A stretch of DNA of 47,554 nucleotides from Aporhodopirellula aestuarii (GTDB lineage: Bacteria; Planctomycetota; Planctomycetia; Pirellulales; Pirellulaceae). Position 1 is the first letter of the stretch, and every line of letters begins with the position of its first letter. Location of the stretch: contig NZ_JAMQBK010000007.1 in assembly GCF_023701485.1 (NCBI RefSeq), positions 1 to 47,554 on the forward strand, given 5' to 3'. The position numbers and the translations under genes are program-made. The notes beneath the pieces were generated by a model that saw only the letters and a program-made list of their open reading frames with translations, had not been told where the DNA came from and searched no databases. Of this stretch, positions 29,532 to 38,264 are shown in pieces.

Positions 29532-30455
29532 ATGAAAGAATTTTCGCCGGAAACCTCCGCACCCGAGCCCGGGGCTGAACCCACATTCGTCTCGCAGCAG
29601 GTTTCCGGCGCACGCCGCTACTACCTCGATCTGAATCCCGCGCCCCAGTCGGCGTTGACGGTCGTCTGCGGGGGCGTCGAGCGGATGACACCCGAGTACA
29701 TGGTGTCGCGGACGCAGTTCCCGTTTTACGGAATTGAAATGGTGACCGAGGGAGCGGGCAAACTCGAACTCGACGGGAACACCTTTTCACTCCAGCCGGG
29801 CGTGGTGTTTGCGTATGGACCACGTACCCATCATCGCATCTGGACCGATTCGGTTCACACGATGCGAAAGTACTACATCGACATCGCGGGGCGACAAACC
29901 AAACGACGGTTGACTGATGCCGGACTGCTCGATTCGAAACCACTTCGCGTGATCGCGCTGCACGAATTTGTTGAGATCTTTGAGAGTCTCGATCGCGAGG
30001 CACGGAGTGACAGCGAATGGACGCCCGACGTTTGTCGATCGCTCGCGGAATTGTTGATGTTGAAAATTCGCCAGCGACGCGTTGGCGAAGGACAAGCGAT
30101 ATCGCGAGCCTATGACACTTACCGCCGTGTCCGTGATGAAATCGAAGAAAACTACATGGAATTGCGAACCGCCGAAGATGTGGCGGCAAAATGTGATTTG
30201 TCGCCGATTCACGTGTCGCGTTTGTTCAAACGTTTTGGCGGGGTGGGGGCCTATCAGTTCTTGCTGCGCAAAAAAATGAATCACGCCGCGGAGCTTCTCA
30301 TCGAAGAACGACTGTTAGTCAAAGAGGTTGCGGACCGGTTAGGGTTTTCAGACGCGTTTCAATTTTCCCGAGCGTTTAAACGCGTGTATGGCATTCCGCC
30401 GAAGGAGCTGACGAAGGTGCGTTCAGCGATGCGAGCATCTGTCTCGGACGATTGA
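29532..30455 (+). CDS. AraC family transcriptional regulator
   Basis: A 307-residue regulator. Residues about 60-150 form a cupin-type sensor domain (PFYGIEMVTEGAGKLELDG, LQPGVVFAYGPRTHHRIW), as in sugar-responsive AraC proteins. The C-terminal 100 residues hold two helix-turn-helix units: AEDVAAKCDLSPIHVSRLFKR near 214 and VKEVADRLGFSDAFQFSRAFK near 265, ending with the family signature YGIPPKEL. GGAAGA lies just before the ATG but too close for an ideal site. It is preceded by a structured spacer and followed 10 bp later by a small conserved gene. Its ligand and targets cannot be read from the sequence; sugar control of neighbours is possible. Confidence 0.95.
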   Translation: MKEFSPETSAPEPGAEPTFVSQQVSGARRYYLDLNPAPQSALTVVCGGVERMTPEYMVSRTQFPFYGIEMVTEGAGKLELDGNTFSLQPGVVFAYGPRTHHRIWTDSVHTMRKYYIDIAGRQTKRRLTDAGLLDSKPLRVIALHEFVEIFESLDREARSDSEWTPDVCRSLAELLMLKIRQRRVGEGQAISRAYDTYRRVRDEIEENYMELRTAEDVAAKCDLSPIHVSRLFKRFGGVGAYQFLLRKKMNHAAELLIEERLLVKEVADRLGFSDAFQFSRAFKRVYGIPPKELTKVRSAMRASVSDD

Positions 30456-30465
30456 GAAACTTGAC

Positions 30466-30888
30466 ATGAATTGGCTGCAACATCTCCGCAAAAAATGGGA
30501 CGATTGGTGTGGTGACCGCGACATGGAGATGTCCATTCGAGGCCACCTCACCAGCAACGGTTATTTTGGTCACACCGCGAAGTTCGAGGCCGTACGATTG
30601 GTCGCCGTGCAACGTCCTGGTTGGTTACAGGTGTACCGATTCGAAGTCACCGCCCGCGTGAATCCTGATGCGAGCGCTGACGGCGTCGCATCGCCCGATG
30701 CCGACACCGACGCTCCCACACCCGATCCGCTTTACCACCGACTTTTTGGGCTCGTCCGCGAGGATCTGCGACAGAATCTTAGCAACGTGCGTGTTTTTGA
30801 AGCCGAATCGGAACGGAAAGAACTCTTTGACAGATGGAGCGAAGGGTTGATTTGTTTACGGGGAGCCAAAGGGCTGGCTAACTCGTAG
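30466..30888 (+). CDS. small conserved hypothetical protein
   Basis: A 140-residue soluble protein beginning MNWLQHLRKKWDDWCGDRD. It has no signal peptide or membrane helix. A beta-rich core (IRGHLTSNGYFGHTAKFEAV, GWLQVYRFEVTARV) is followed by an acidic Asp/Pro/Ala linker (about 68-88) and a helical C-terminus (LYHRLFGLVREDLRQNL). No family is recognised with confidence. It starts ten bases after the AraC stop and is followed 48 bp later by the peptidase gene, so it is likely cotranscribed with the regulator. Confidence 0.75.
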   Translation: MNWLQHLRKKWDDWCGDRDMEMSIRGHLTSNGYFGHTAKFEAVRLVAVQRPGWLQVYRFEVTARVNPDASADGVASPDADTDAPTPDPLYHRLFGLVREDLRQNLSNVRVFEAESERKELFDRWSEGLICLRGAKGLANS

Positions 30889-30936
30889 ACTATCGCATTG
30901 TTGTTACCCATTACCTCCTTAATCAGTCTCGACAAA

Positions 30937-33900
30937 ATGCTGACATCCCGCTTTCCCTTCTCGGCAATCTATTCCGTAGCGTTGGCGACTGCCTTCGTCG
31001 CAAACGGGGGTCTTACGTTCGCGGAAGACAATCCGGCTCCGGCGGCGGATGATTCGGTGCAAAACGAAACGCTGCTGCTTTCCAACACGCGCAAATTGAC
31101 TTTCGAAGGACGGCGTGCTGGCGAAGGATATTTCAGCGCAGATGGGTCGCAGATGGTTTTTCAAAGCGAACGCGATGCGGCGAATCCGTTTTATCAAATC
31201 TATCTGACGGATCTTGAAACGGGCGATATCCGCCGGGTCAGTCCGGGGATGGGAAAGACGACCTGCGCGTGGATTCATCCTGACGGCGACAAGGTGTTAT
31301 TCGCCAGCACGCACGGCGACGGTCAATCGGAAGTCAAGCAGCAGGAAGAGATTGCCCTGCGGGAGTCGGGGAAACAACGCCGGTACAGTTGGGACTATGA
31401 CCCGAGTTATGAACTCTATGCGGCCGACCTTGATCAAATCAAAGACGGCACGACCGACGGATTGACCCGTTTGACGAACGCCGAAGGATACGACGCCGAG
31501 GGGAGCTATAGCCCAAACGGCAAGCAGATTGTGTTCGCGTCGAATCGGGAAGCGTATTTACGTGAGTTAACCCCGCGTGAGAAGGAATTATTCGATCGCG
31601 ACCCAGCGTTCATGATCGATCTGTATTTGATGAACGCGGACGGATCACCGCTGCCCGATGGTCGGTCGGTGCGGCGGTTGACCGACGAGCCGGGCTACGA
31701 CGGCGGTCCGTTCTTCTCGCCCGATGGTCAACGAATTTGTTGGAGGCGATTTTCGCCCGATGGGGCGACCGCTGAAATCTTTACCATGAACGTTGACGGC
31801 AGCGACGTGAAACGGCTGACCAGTCTGAATGCGATGAGCTGGGCACCGTTTTTTCATCCCAGTGGTGATTACTTGATCTTCACCACCAACCGTCACGGGT
31901 TCGCAAACTTCGAGTTGTATCTCGTTCGTGCGGACGGCGAAGGTGAACCGGTTCGCGTGACGACGACGCCCGGGTTCGATGGATTGCCGGTCTTCTTGCC
32001 TAGCGGCGATCAATTGTCGTGGACGAGCAATCGGGTGCTCAATGCCGATGGTACGCTCGCGATGGAGGACGACGAACCGAAACAGGGAACGTCGCAAATT
32101 TATCTTGCGGATTTCGATGATGCGAAAGCCCGCGAGTTGCTCGGGTTAACCGACTCGGTCGACGATTCCGGGAGTCTGGATGCGGCGCTGGCACTGAAAA
32201 ATGTGCAAGCGACTGCGCCGGAGTACCGGCCCAGTGATGTGATGCGGCATGTGGACTACCTCACTCGCGAGGAGTTGGCCGGTCGGATGACGGGTACCGA
32301 AGGCGAACGCCGGGCGACCGCGTACGTGGCGGCGTATCTCGAGAGCCTCGGTTTTCGAGGCGCGGGTGAGAACGGTTCGTTCTATCAGACGTTTGAGTTT
32401 CCGGCAGGCTCGTCGCTGGGCGAATCCAATCAAGCGGTGATGAAGATCGTCGCAGACGAAAAGGGAACGCACCCGTCGAGCGAAGCAACCTTGGAACTCG
32501 GAGAGGAGTGGACTCCGCTCTCTTTTTCTCAAACCGGGGAGATCGAGCCGGCTGAGGTGGTGTTCGCTGGTTACGGATTGCAAATCCAAGGTACCGAGAA
32601 TCACGAACAGTATGACAGCTACGTGCACTTGGACGTGTTGGACAAGTGGGTGATGGTGCTGCGAGATGTGCCGCAAGACATCACGCCGGAGACGCGTCAG
32701 TGGATGGCACGCTACGGATCGCCGCGTCGCAAAGCCACGACGGCACGTGATCTCGGCGCCCGCGGGATTCTGTTTGTGTCGGGGCCGACCAGCAAGGTGA
32801 ACCGGGAGTTGATCCGGTTTGATCGAACCGCTTCGCAGGCCGAAGTCAGCATTGCGGCGGTTTCGATTAACAATGAGGTCGCGTCGAAAATTATCAGCCG
32901 CTCAGGAGAAGACCTTGCCGAGTTGCAGAAGTCGATCGACGACGGATCATTGGCGATGGGGTTTGCGATCGAAGGGGTCACGCTCGGCGCGAATATTGAG
33001 ATCGTTCGTCAAACGGGAACGGGACGAAATGTGATCGCCCGCTTGCCGGCTCAGAACGCGGTGTCGGAAGACGCAAGCAACGATGAGCCGACGTATCCAT
33101 TCGTGATGGTCGGTGCTCATGTCGACCACCTCGGCCGTGGCGGCAGCAGTAACTCGTTGGCGCGTGATGACGAGGAAGGGCAAATTCACTACGGGGCCGA
33201 TGACAACGCAAGCGGTGTGGCGGCGATGTTGGAGATCGCTCAATCAATCGCGTCCGAACGACGTTCAGGCAAATTGAAGATGAAACGCGACTTGGTGGTC
33301 GCGGCGTGGAGCGGCGAGGAGCTTGGGCTGTTCGGCTCACAGTACTTCGTCGAAAAATTTGCCGACTTATTTCCCGATGCACCCGAACCCGTGATCGACG
33401 AGCAAGCCGCTGCGATCGCGACGGCCCATGGGATGACCCCGGATGCGGCGGCGATCTCGCCCGCGATCGGCGTCTATTTGAACCTCGACATGGTCGGCCG
33501 GTTGGATAAGAAGCTGATCGTCCAAGGGATCGGATCGTCGCCAGGTTTCGAGGGCGAAGTCGGCCGGCGAAACGTGCCGGTTGGTTTGCCTTTGCAGCTC
33601 GACAAAGCGAGTACGGGGTTACCGACAGATGCCTCGGCGTTTGTCGCTCGAGGTGTGCCGATTTTGTCGGCGTTTACGGGAGCCCATGAAGATTACCACA
33701 CGCCGCGTGACACGGCGGATAAACTCAACTACGACGCGGCCGCGAAAATTGCGAGACTATTCGGTTTGTTGACACGCGGGTTTTTGACCGCCGATCAGCC
33801 ACCCGCGTTTGAACTCAACGAAGGCGACGCTCGCAAAGACCAACCTCGCGTGGCGCTACGTGCGTACCTGGGGACGATCCCCGACTACGCTGCGGGTGAG

Positions 33901-34125
33901 GTCAAAGGCCAACGGCTCAGCGGTGTGACGGCGGGGGCACCGGCGGCCGAAGCTGGGATGCGGGGCGGCGACATTGTTGTTCGAGTCGCCGGTCGCGTGG
34001 TCGAAGACATCAACGATTACACCTACGCGATCGAGGCTTTGAAGATTGGTGAGCCCGTCACGATCGAAGTCGTCCGCGATGGAGAGACCTTACAATTGCA
34101 AGTCACACCTGGATCAAGGGACTGA
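30937..34125 (+). CDS. TolB-like propeller/M28 metallopeptidase/PDZ protein
   Basis: A 1062-residue exported protein. After a signal peptide (about 1-30, ending LTFAED) come PD40/TolB-type propeller repeats (about 45-400, with GSYSPNGKQIVFASNR and GPFFSPDGQRICWRR). An M28 peptidase domain begins near 429 and carries an inserted PA domain (about 530-640). Zinc ligands expected for M28 are present: His728 (GAHVDHLG), Asp755 (GADDNASG), the Glu pair 794-795 (SGEELGLFGS), Asp851 (NLDMVG) and His921 (HEDYHTP). A PDZ domain closes the protein (about 972-1062). The ATG at 30937 is used; a TTG at 30898 would precede the signal peptide. It probably trims peptides or amino-terminal residues in the periplasm; the propeller may select substrates. 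Confidence 0.93.
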   Translation: MLTSRFPFSAIYSVALATAFVANGGLTFAEDNPAPAADDSVQNETLLLSNTRKLTFEGRRAGEGYFSADGSQMVFQSERDAANPFYQIYLTDLETGDIRRVSPGMGKTTCAWIHPDGDKVLFASTHGDGQSEVKQQEEIALRESGKQRRYSWDYDPSYELYAADLDQIKDGTTDGLTRLTNAEGYDAEGSYSPNGKQIVFASNREAYLRELTPREKELFDRDPAFMIDLYLMNADGSPLPDGRSVRRLTDEPGYDGGPFFSPDGQRICWRRFSPDGATAEIFTMNVDGSDVKRLTSLNAMSWAPFFHPSGDYLIFTTNRHGFANFELYLVRADGEGEPVRVTTTPGFDGLPVFLPSGDQLSWTSNRVLNADGTLAMEDDEPKQGTSQIYLADFDDAKARELLGLTDSVDDSGSLDAALALKNVQATAPEYRPSDVMRHVDYLTREELAGRMTGTEGERRATAYVAAYLESLGFRGAGENGSFYQTFEFPAGSSLGESNQAVMKIVADEKGTHPSSEATLELGEEWTPLSFSQTGEIEPAEVVFAGYGLQIQGTENHEQYDSYVHLDVLDKWVMVLRDVPQDITPETRQWMARYGSPRRKATTARDLGARGILFVSGPTSKVNRELIRFDRTASQAEVSIAAVSINNEVASKIISRSGEDLAELQKSIDDGSLAMGFAIEGVTLGANIEIVRQTGTGRNVIARLPAQNAVSEDASNDEPTYPFVMVGAHVDHLGRGGSSNSLARDDEEGQIHYGADDNASGVAAMLEIAQSIASERRSGKLKMKRDLVVAAWSGEELGLFGSQYFVEKFADLFPDAPEPVIDEQAAAIATAHGMTPDAAAISPAIGVYLNLDMVGRLDKKLIVQGIGSSPGFEGEVGRRNVPVGLPLQLDKASTGLPTDASAFVARGVPILSAFTGAHEDYHTPRDTADKLNYDAAAKIARLFGLLTRGFLTADQPPAFELNEGDARKDQPRVALRAYLGTIPDYAAGEVKGQRLSGVTAGAPAAEAGMRGGDIVVRVAGRVVEDINDYTYAIEALKIGEPVTIEVVRDGETLQLQVTPGSRD

Positions 34126-34133
34126 GGTGATTG

Positions 34134-34970
34134 ATGCCAATCCGATTCGCTCGAGCTGGGGAATTACGCATGACGGCAGTTCAATACCTGGATGCCGTTG
34201 GCGTGTTCGTGGCTGTTGTGGTTGGACTACTCGGAGTGTTTTCGAATGAGTCGTATGCAGATGAAGGTCTCAATCGCCACGGACAACGTACGCTCTCGCT
34301 CGTCGATTTGCCAGAACCGCCGGCTGAGTTGAAACCGTTGCTCGCCAAAGGAAAGATCACTTTCCTGGTCGGCGGCGAACGGCCTTCGGTCGTCAATCCG
34401 AGTCGGTCAACGGGGGTGGGAGGACGAAAGTTCGATGCGGAGACGCAGTTTCGATTGAGCTATTCGTTCAAAACACGCTGTCGATGGGGATGGGATGGAC
34501 CGCCAGCGTCTCAGCGGCTAGCGATTCAGGTGGGATACGATCGGTTGCGGCTCGACGTCAGCCATCAGGTTTGGCTGCTGAGGATGCCCGAACCTGAATC
34601 GTTTTGGGACGCCCCGCTGGTACGTCACGAATTTGACCATGTGCGATTGTCGTGCGACCCGCGGCTAACTGCCCAGTTCGTCAAGGCGGTCAACACGCAT
34701 AGGCGAATTGTTCTGACGCGGGAGGAGAGTGAACCGTTGATCAGAGCGGCCCAGCGACGGATGCCATCGTCATGGTTAGGGAGCGGTTCGCCGCTGAAAT
34801 ATTTCAGCGGGGCGGACGCGCAGCCATGGCTCGAGGAAATCGTGAATGCCGAGTTTCAGCGGATCGTCGATTTGGTGGGCATTCGCTACCAAGAGCTCGA
34901 TCGACAAACCAATCACGGGCGACTCGCGGTTCCAGAGTCCGGCGAGCTGAGCGAGTGGCTTCGGTATTAG
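34134..34970 (+). CDS. secreted protein with HExxH motif (possible zinc protease)
   Basis: A 278-residue protein. An unusually long N-terminal leader precedes a hydrophobic segment (VGVFVAVVVGLLGVF, about 21-35) with likely cleavage near SYADE. The mature part contains HEFDH at 165-169, the zinc-binding HExxH pattern, within LVRHEFDHVRLSCDPR; this recalls DUF922-type predicted proteases, but a third ligand could not be assigned. GAGGTGA upstream supports the ATG at 34134; an in-frame ATG at 34170 would give a more usual signal peptide. It begins eight bases after the peptidase stop, so the two are probably one operon. Activity is inferred only from the motif. Confidence 0.7.
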   Translation: MPIRFARAGELRMTAVQYLDAVGVFVAVVVGLLGVFSNESYADEGLNRHGQRTLSLVDLPEPPAELKPLLAKGKITFLVGGERPSVVNPSRSTGVGGRKFDAETQFRLSYSFKTRCRWGWDGPPASQRLAIQVGYDRLRLDVSHQVWLLRMPEPESFWDAPLVRHEFDHVRLSCDPRLTAQFVKAVNTHRRIVLTREESEPLIRAAQRRMPSSWLGSGSPLKYFSGADAQPWLEEIVNAEFQRIVDLVGIRYQELDRQTNHGRLAVPESGELSEWLRY

Positions 34971-34994
34971 GCGGGCGACGCCGGGGGCGGTGTT

Positions 34995-35034
34995 TGTGCG
35001 CAGAAGCGGGAGAACGCACGGCTTCTGTCGCACA
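34995..35034 (+). terminator. hairpin after the HExxH gene
   Basis: TGTGCGCAGAAGC (34995-35007) pairs with GCTTCTGTCGCACA (35021-35034), giving 13 base pairs with one bulged base and a 13-base loop, 24 bases after the stop. A T run is lacking, so it may act with Rho or as a 3' end stabiliser. Confidence 0.5.
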
Positions 35035-35219
35035 TTGTTAATGCACGGAACTTCGCCAGGGTGACGGGGTTGAAACCGTCGTAACCGGTTCAGAACATGC
35101 GTTTGGTTTGGGTTCGCCTCACTTTTTGCTGGGTGAATCTGCCAGATTAACTAGACTGATATGCTCCAGTCCGGCCGGCTGTCCCGCACCGCACTCCTTT
35201 TCTCAAAACCTGCCGCGAA

Positions 35220-38200
35220 ATGCCACTCATCTCTTCTCCTCATGCTCGTCCGGTTCGTTTCGTTCTGATTGCGATCATGATCGCAACGGTCTGCGTCATG
35301 GGCATTTCCACGTCTAACGCACAGACATCCGAAGAATCGACCGCGAAGCCTGCCGAGGACACCGCGTCGGCGGAAACTGGGGTGGAGACGCCCGCGGCGG
35401 AATCGCCCGCAGAGGAACAACCTGCGGCGAGTGAGCCGGTTGCCGAAACGAAGCTGGAGGCGACCCCCGCACCATCGCCGGTTGCTCCCGCCCCCCCCGC
35501 AGACCAGACGCCTCCCGCCGCTGAGCCAGAGAAACCTGAGTTGCTGGCATCGGACGGAAAGAAGGGATTGCAATTCAATTTCGCCGGAGCCCGTTGGGCA
35601 GACGTGCTGCATTGGCTGGCCGACGAGGCCGATCTGTCGTTGCAGATCGATACGGCCCCCGCCGGAACGGTTAATTTTGCCGATCCGACCAAGGTCTACA
35701 CCGTGTCTGAGGGATTGGACCTGATCAATCGCTTGCTGCTCGATCGTGGGTGGGCTGTTGTGCGTCGTGGCCGGATGCTGTTGCTCGTCGATTTGGAAGC
35801 CGACAATGCCGAGAAACTGATTTCCGAAATGGCTGAGCTCGTCACTCCCGAATCGTTTGACGAACGTGGCAATAGTGACATCGTGCGATGTGTTTTCCCG
35901 CTTGGATCGGTTTCGCCTGACCAAGCCCGAGAGGAATTGTCGCAAATTATCGGCCCCTGGGGACGTATCAACGTGCTCGCCGGAGCCCGCCAAGTCGTCG
36001 TGACCGAGACCGTTGGTAAATTGAAGGTGATCGACCAGGTGCTCCGCGCCGCAACCCAAGCTCAGTCGAGCGTGGTCGAAATTAATCTCAAACATCGTGC
36101 CGCCGAAGAGGTACTCGAGATCGCACGCCCGTTGCTCGGTTTGGAGCCTGGGACGAACGCGAGCGAAGACATTCGTTTGTCGGTTTCGCTTTACGGCGAT
36201 CGCATCTTCGCGACTGGCAACCAATCCAAACTCGATCTGCTCGAGAGCGTGATCGAAAAAGCTGACCGGCCCTTCCCGGGCGAAGGCGAGGAAGTCGACA
36301 CGGCTCAGGTGACGCCTGAACTTCGCACTCACCCGGTATCTTCGGCTGATTTGCAAACCGTTTATGACGTGCTGCAAACGCTGATCGCCGGCACTCCCGA
36401 CGCACGGCTCGCGATCGACGCCAATCGTGGTGCGGTCATCGCATTTGGCCGTCCCGAAACGCAAGCAACGATCGCCAGGACGATTGCGGAACTCGAAGGC
36501 AGCGGCCGCGACTTCACGATCATCGACCTCAAGCGACTCGAACCCGCACAGGCATTGCTCACGATCAATAAATTCTTTGGCATCACCGAGGCTGGTGGCG
36601 GCAATGGACCTGTTGTCGATGGTGACCCGGTTACGGGGCGTTTGTGGGTGCGAGGAACCACGGACCAAATCAATTCAGTCAAACGACTGATCGCAGAGTT
36701 GGAAAACGATCCCTTGGCGGGAGGTCTCGGCGACAACGTGCGAATCCTGCCGTTAACGGGCTCGGCGGCGTCGGAAACGCTGCGGCAGATCGAAAGCCTC
36801 TGGCCACTGACCGGGCGAGGAAATCGGATTCGCGTGATCACGCCATCGGCCGCTCAAGATCGTCAGGAGTCACGCGACAACAATCCGCCCAACACCATCA
36901 ACGTTCCGAACAATCAGTCCGAGTCATCGCAAATTGAGGACACGAGCGTTTCGTATGGCATCCGAGATCAAACGTTGGTGTGGCAATATCCCGCCACCGC
37001 AACATCTGATTCGGATGCATCGCAAGATTCCGACGCTGCCGCAGAGACGGTGGTTACGGCCGATGCTCAAGCCGAGGCGGACTACTCGGGCGACGACATC
37101 ATCATTCAAATGACGTCTGCCGGAATCGTGATCGCGTCACGGGATCCGAACGCGTTGGATTTGATGGAACAACTTGTCACTTCGCTGAGTGCGGAATCGA
37201 CCTTCGCCTCGGATTTGCCCACCATTTTCTGGCTTCGGTTTATCAAAGCGGACGTTGCTTCTGAATTGGTTGCGGGCGTGCTCGGCGGTGCCGATGCCAG
37301 CGGTTCGGCGGCCTCGCTTACGGAATCGATGATGGGTGGCATCGGCGGCGGAATGCTCGGTGGTCTGTTGGGAATGGGCGGCGGTGGTGGTGGCGAAACG
37401 TCCGAAACCCGTACGATTTTGACCAGCCGCGGCAGCGTGAATATTGTCCCTGACAACCGACTCAACGCTTTGATCGTCCAAGCTCCGCCTGCGGATCTCG
37501 ATTTCATCCGCACGGTGTTGCAGGAAATTGATCGCGAAGAGAGCCCCGAAACGATTCAAACCATAGCCCGTCCGACGTTGATTCCGGTCGTGTACCAAGA
37601 CGCCGCCGCGGTTGCAAAAATTGTGACGGCGGTGTTCGCCGACCTGATCAATGACACCAGTCAAAGCGGCAACGGCGGGCGGAACAACCAGCCGAACCCA
37701 CAAGACCTGCTCGAGGCGTTGCGTGGCGGCGGACGGGGCGGTCGAGGAGGCGGTGGCAGCGCCCAAGCGACTCCGAAGAGCGAAGCGAGCAAGATTATTG
37801 TCGCCGTTGATGAACGCAGCAATTCGCTCGTTGTCACGGCAACGCCGCAAAATTTGCAATCCGTGCGTGAACTCGTCGAGACGCTCGACCAACAAGGACT
37901 CGAAAGCGAACAACGCGTCGAAGTCGTCGCGATGGGTGGTTCGGTGCGTCCCGAAATCATGTTGCAGGCACTCCAGTCGGTCACCGGCAAGCAGCCGACG
38001 ACGGCATCGTCGACTTCGACGAGTTCCTCAGCGAACGGCCAGTCGTCAGGATCGTCGAGTTCTTCAACGGGGAGTTCGCCGGAGGAGATTCAGCGACGAA
38101 TCGAATACTTCCGATCGCGATTCGGCGGCGGTGATACCGGACGCGGTGGAGGCGGTGATACCGGCCGTGGCGGAGGTGATACAGGTCGCGGCGGCGGTGG

Positions 38201-38264
38201 CGGATCAACCCGTGGCGGCGGTGGCGGCGGAAACACGGGCGGCCGAGGAGGACGCGGACGATGA
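35220..38264 (+). CDS. secretin-like protein with repeated N-domains, no clear barrel
   Basis: A 1014-residue exported protein at the head of a gspE-gspF operon. After a signal peptide (about 1-36, ending SNAQT) and an Ala/Pro/Glu-rich linker (to about 110) come an N0-like domain (FNFAGARWADVLHWLADEA) and about seven secretin N1-type repeats, recognisable by the pattern in VVTETVGKLKVIDQVLR, RLWVRGTTDQINSVKRLI and SNSLVVTATPQNLQSVREL. I cannot find the C-terminal secretin beta-barrel or its VPxLGxIP motif. A glycine-rich loop (MMGGIGGGMLGG, about residue 706) and an Arg/Gly tail with DTGRGGG repeats are odd. It ends in an ATGA overlap with gspE. It may form a periplasmic ring or scaffold. Confidence 0.88.
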   Translation: MPLISSPHARPVRFVLIAIMIATVCVMGISTSNAQTSEESTAKPAEDTASAETGVETPAAESPAEEQPAASEPVAETKLEATPAPSPVAPAPPADQTPPAAEPEKPELLASDGKKGLQFNFAGARWADVLHWLADEADLSLQIDTAPAGTVNFADPTKVYTVSEGLDLINRLLLDRGWAVVRRGRMLLLVDLEADNAEKLISEMAELVTPESFDERGNSDIVRCVFPLGSVSPDQAREELSQIIGPWGRINVLAGARQVVVTETVGKLKVIDQVLRAATQAQSSVVEINLKHRAAEEVLEIARPLLGLEPGTNASEDIRLSVSLYGDRIFATGNQSKLDLLESVIEKADRPFPGEGEEVDTAQVTPELRTHPVSSADLQTVYDVLQTLIAGTPDARLAIDANRGAVIAFGRPETQATIARTIAELEGSGRDFTIIDLKRLEPAQALLTINKFFGITEAGGGNGPVVDGDPVTGRLWVRGTTDQINSVKRLIAELENDPLAGGLGDNVRILPLTGSAASETLRQIESLWPLTGRGNRIRVITPSAAQDRQESRDNNPPNTINVPNNQSESSQIEDTSVSYGIRDQTLVWQYPATATSDSDASQDSDAAAETVVTADAQAEADYSGDDIIIQMTSAGIVIASRDPNALDLMEQLVTSLSAESTFASDLPTIFWLRFIKADVASELVAGVLGGADASGSAASLTESMMGGIGGGMLGGLLGMGGGGGGETSETRTILTSRGSVNIVPDNRLNALIVQAPPADLDFIRTVLQEIDREESPETIQTIARPTLIPVVYQDAAAVAKIVTAVFADLINDTSQSGNGGRNNQPNPQDLLEALRGGGRGGRGGGGSAQATPKSEASKIIVAVDERSNSLVVTATPQNLQSVRELVETLDQQGLESEQRVEVVAMGGSVRPEIMLQALQSVTGKQPTTASSTSTSSSANGQSSGSSSSSTGSSPEEIQRRIEYFRSRFGGGDTGRGGGGDTGRGGGDTGRGGGGGSTRGGGGGGNTGGRGGRGR
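38130..38195 (+). repeat. in-frame tandem repeat in the glycine-rich tail
   Basis: Three units of 24, 21 and 21 bases start with GGTGATAC and encode DTGRGGG-type peptides. Their third-position differences show they are not a very recent duplication. Such repeats may vary in number between strains. Confidence 0.8.

Noticed and set aside
28972-30189. 405-codon minus-strand frame across the AraC gene
   Set aside because: It is antisense to a clear AraC family gene, with Arg/Ser/Pro-rich composition and no domain. Only its last 97 codons, outside the AraC gene, are kept as a weak candidate.
35151-36668. 505-codon minus-strand frame over the secretin-like gene
   Set aside because: The plus-strand frame has signal peptide and repeated N-domains; the minus frame is Arg-rich shadow sequence.
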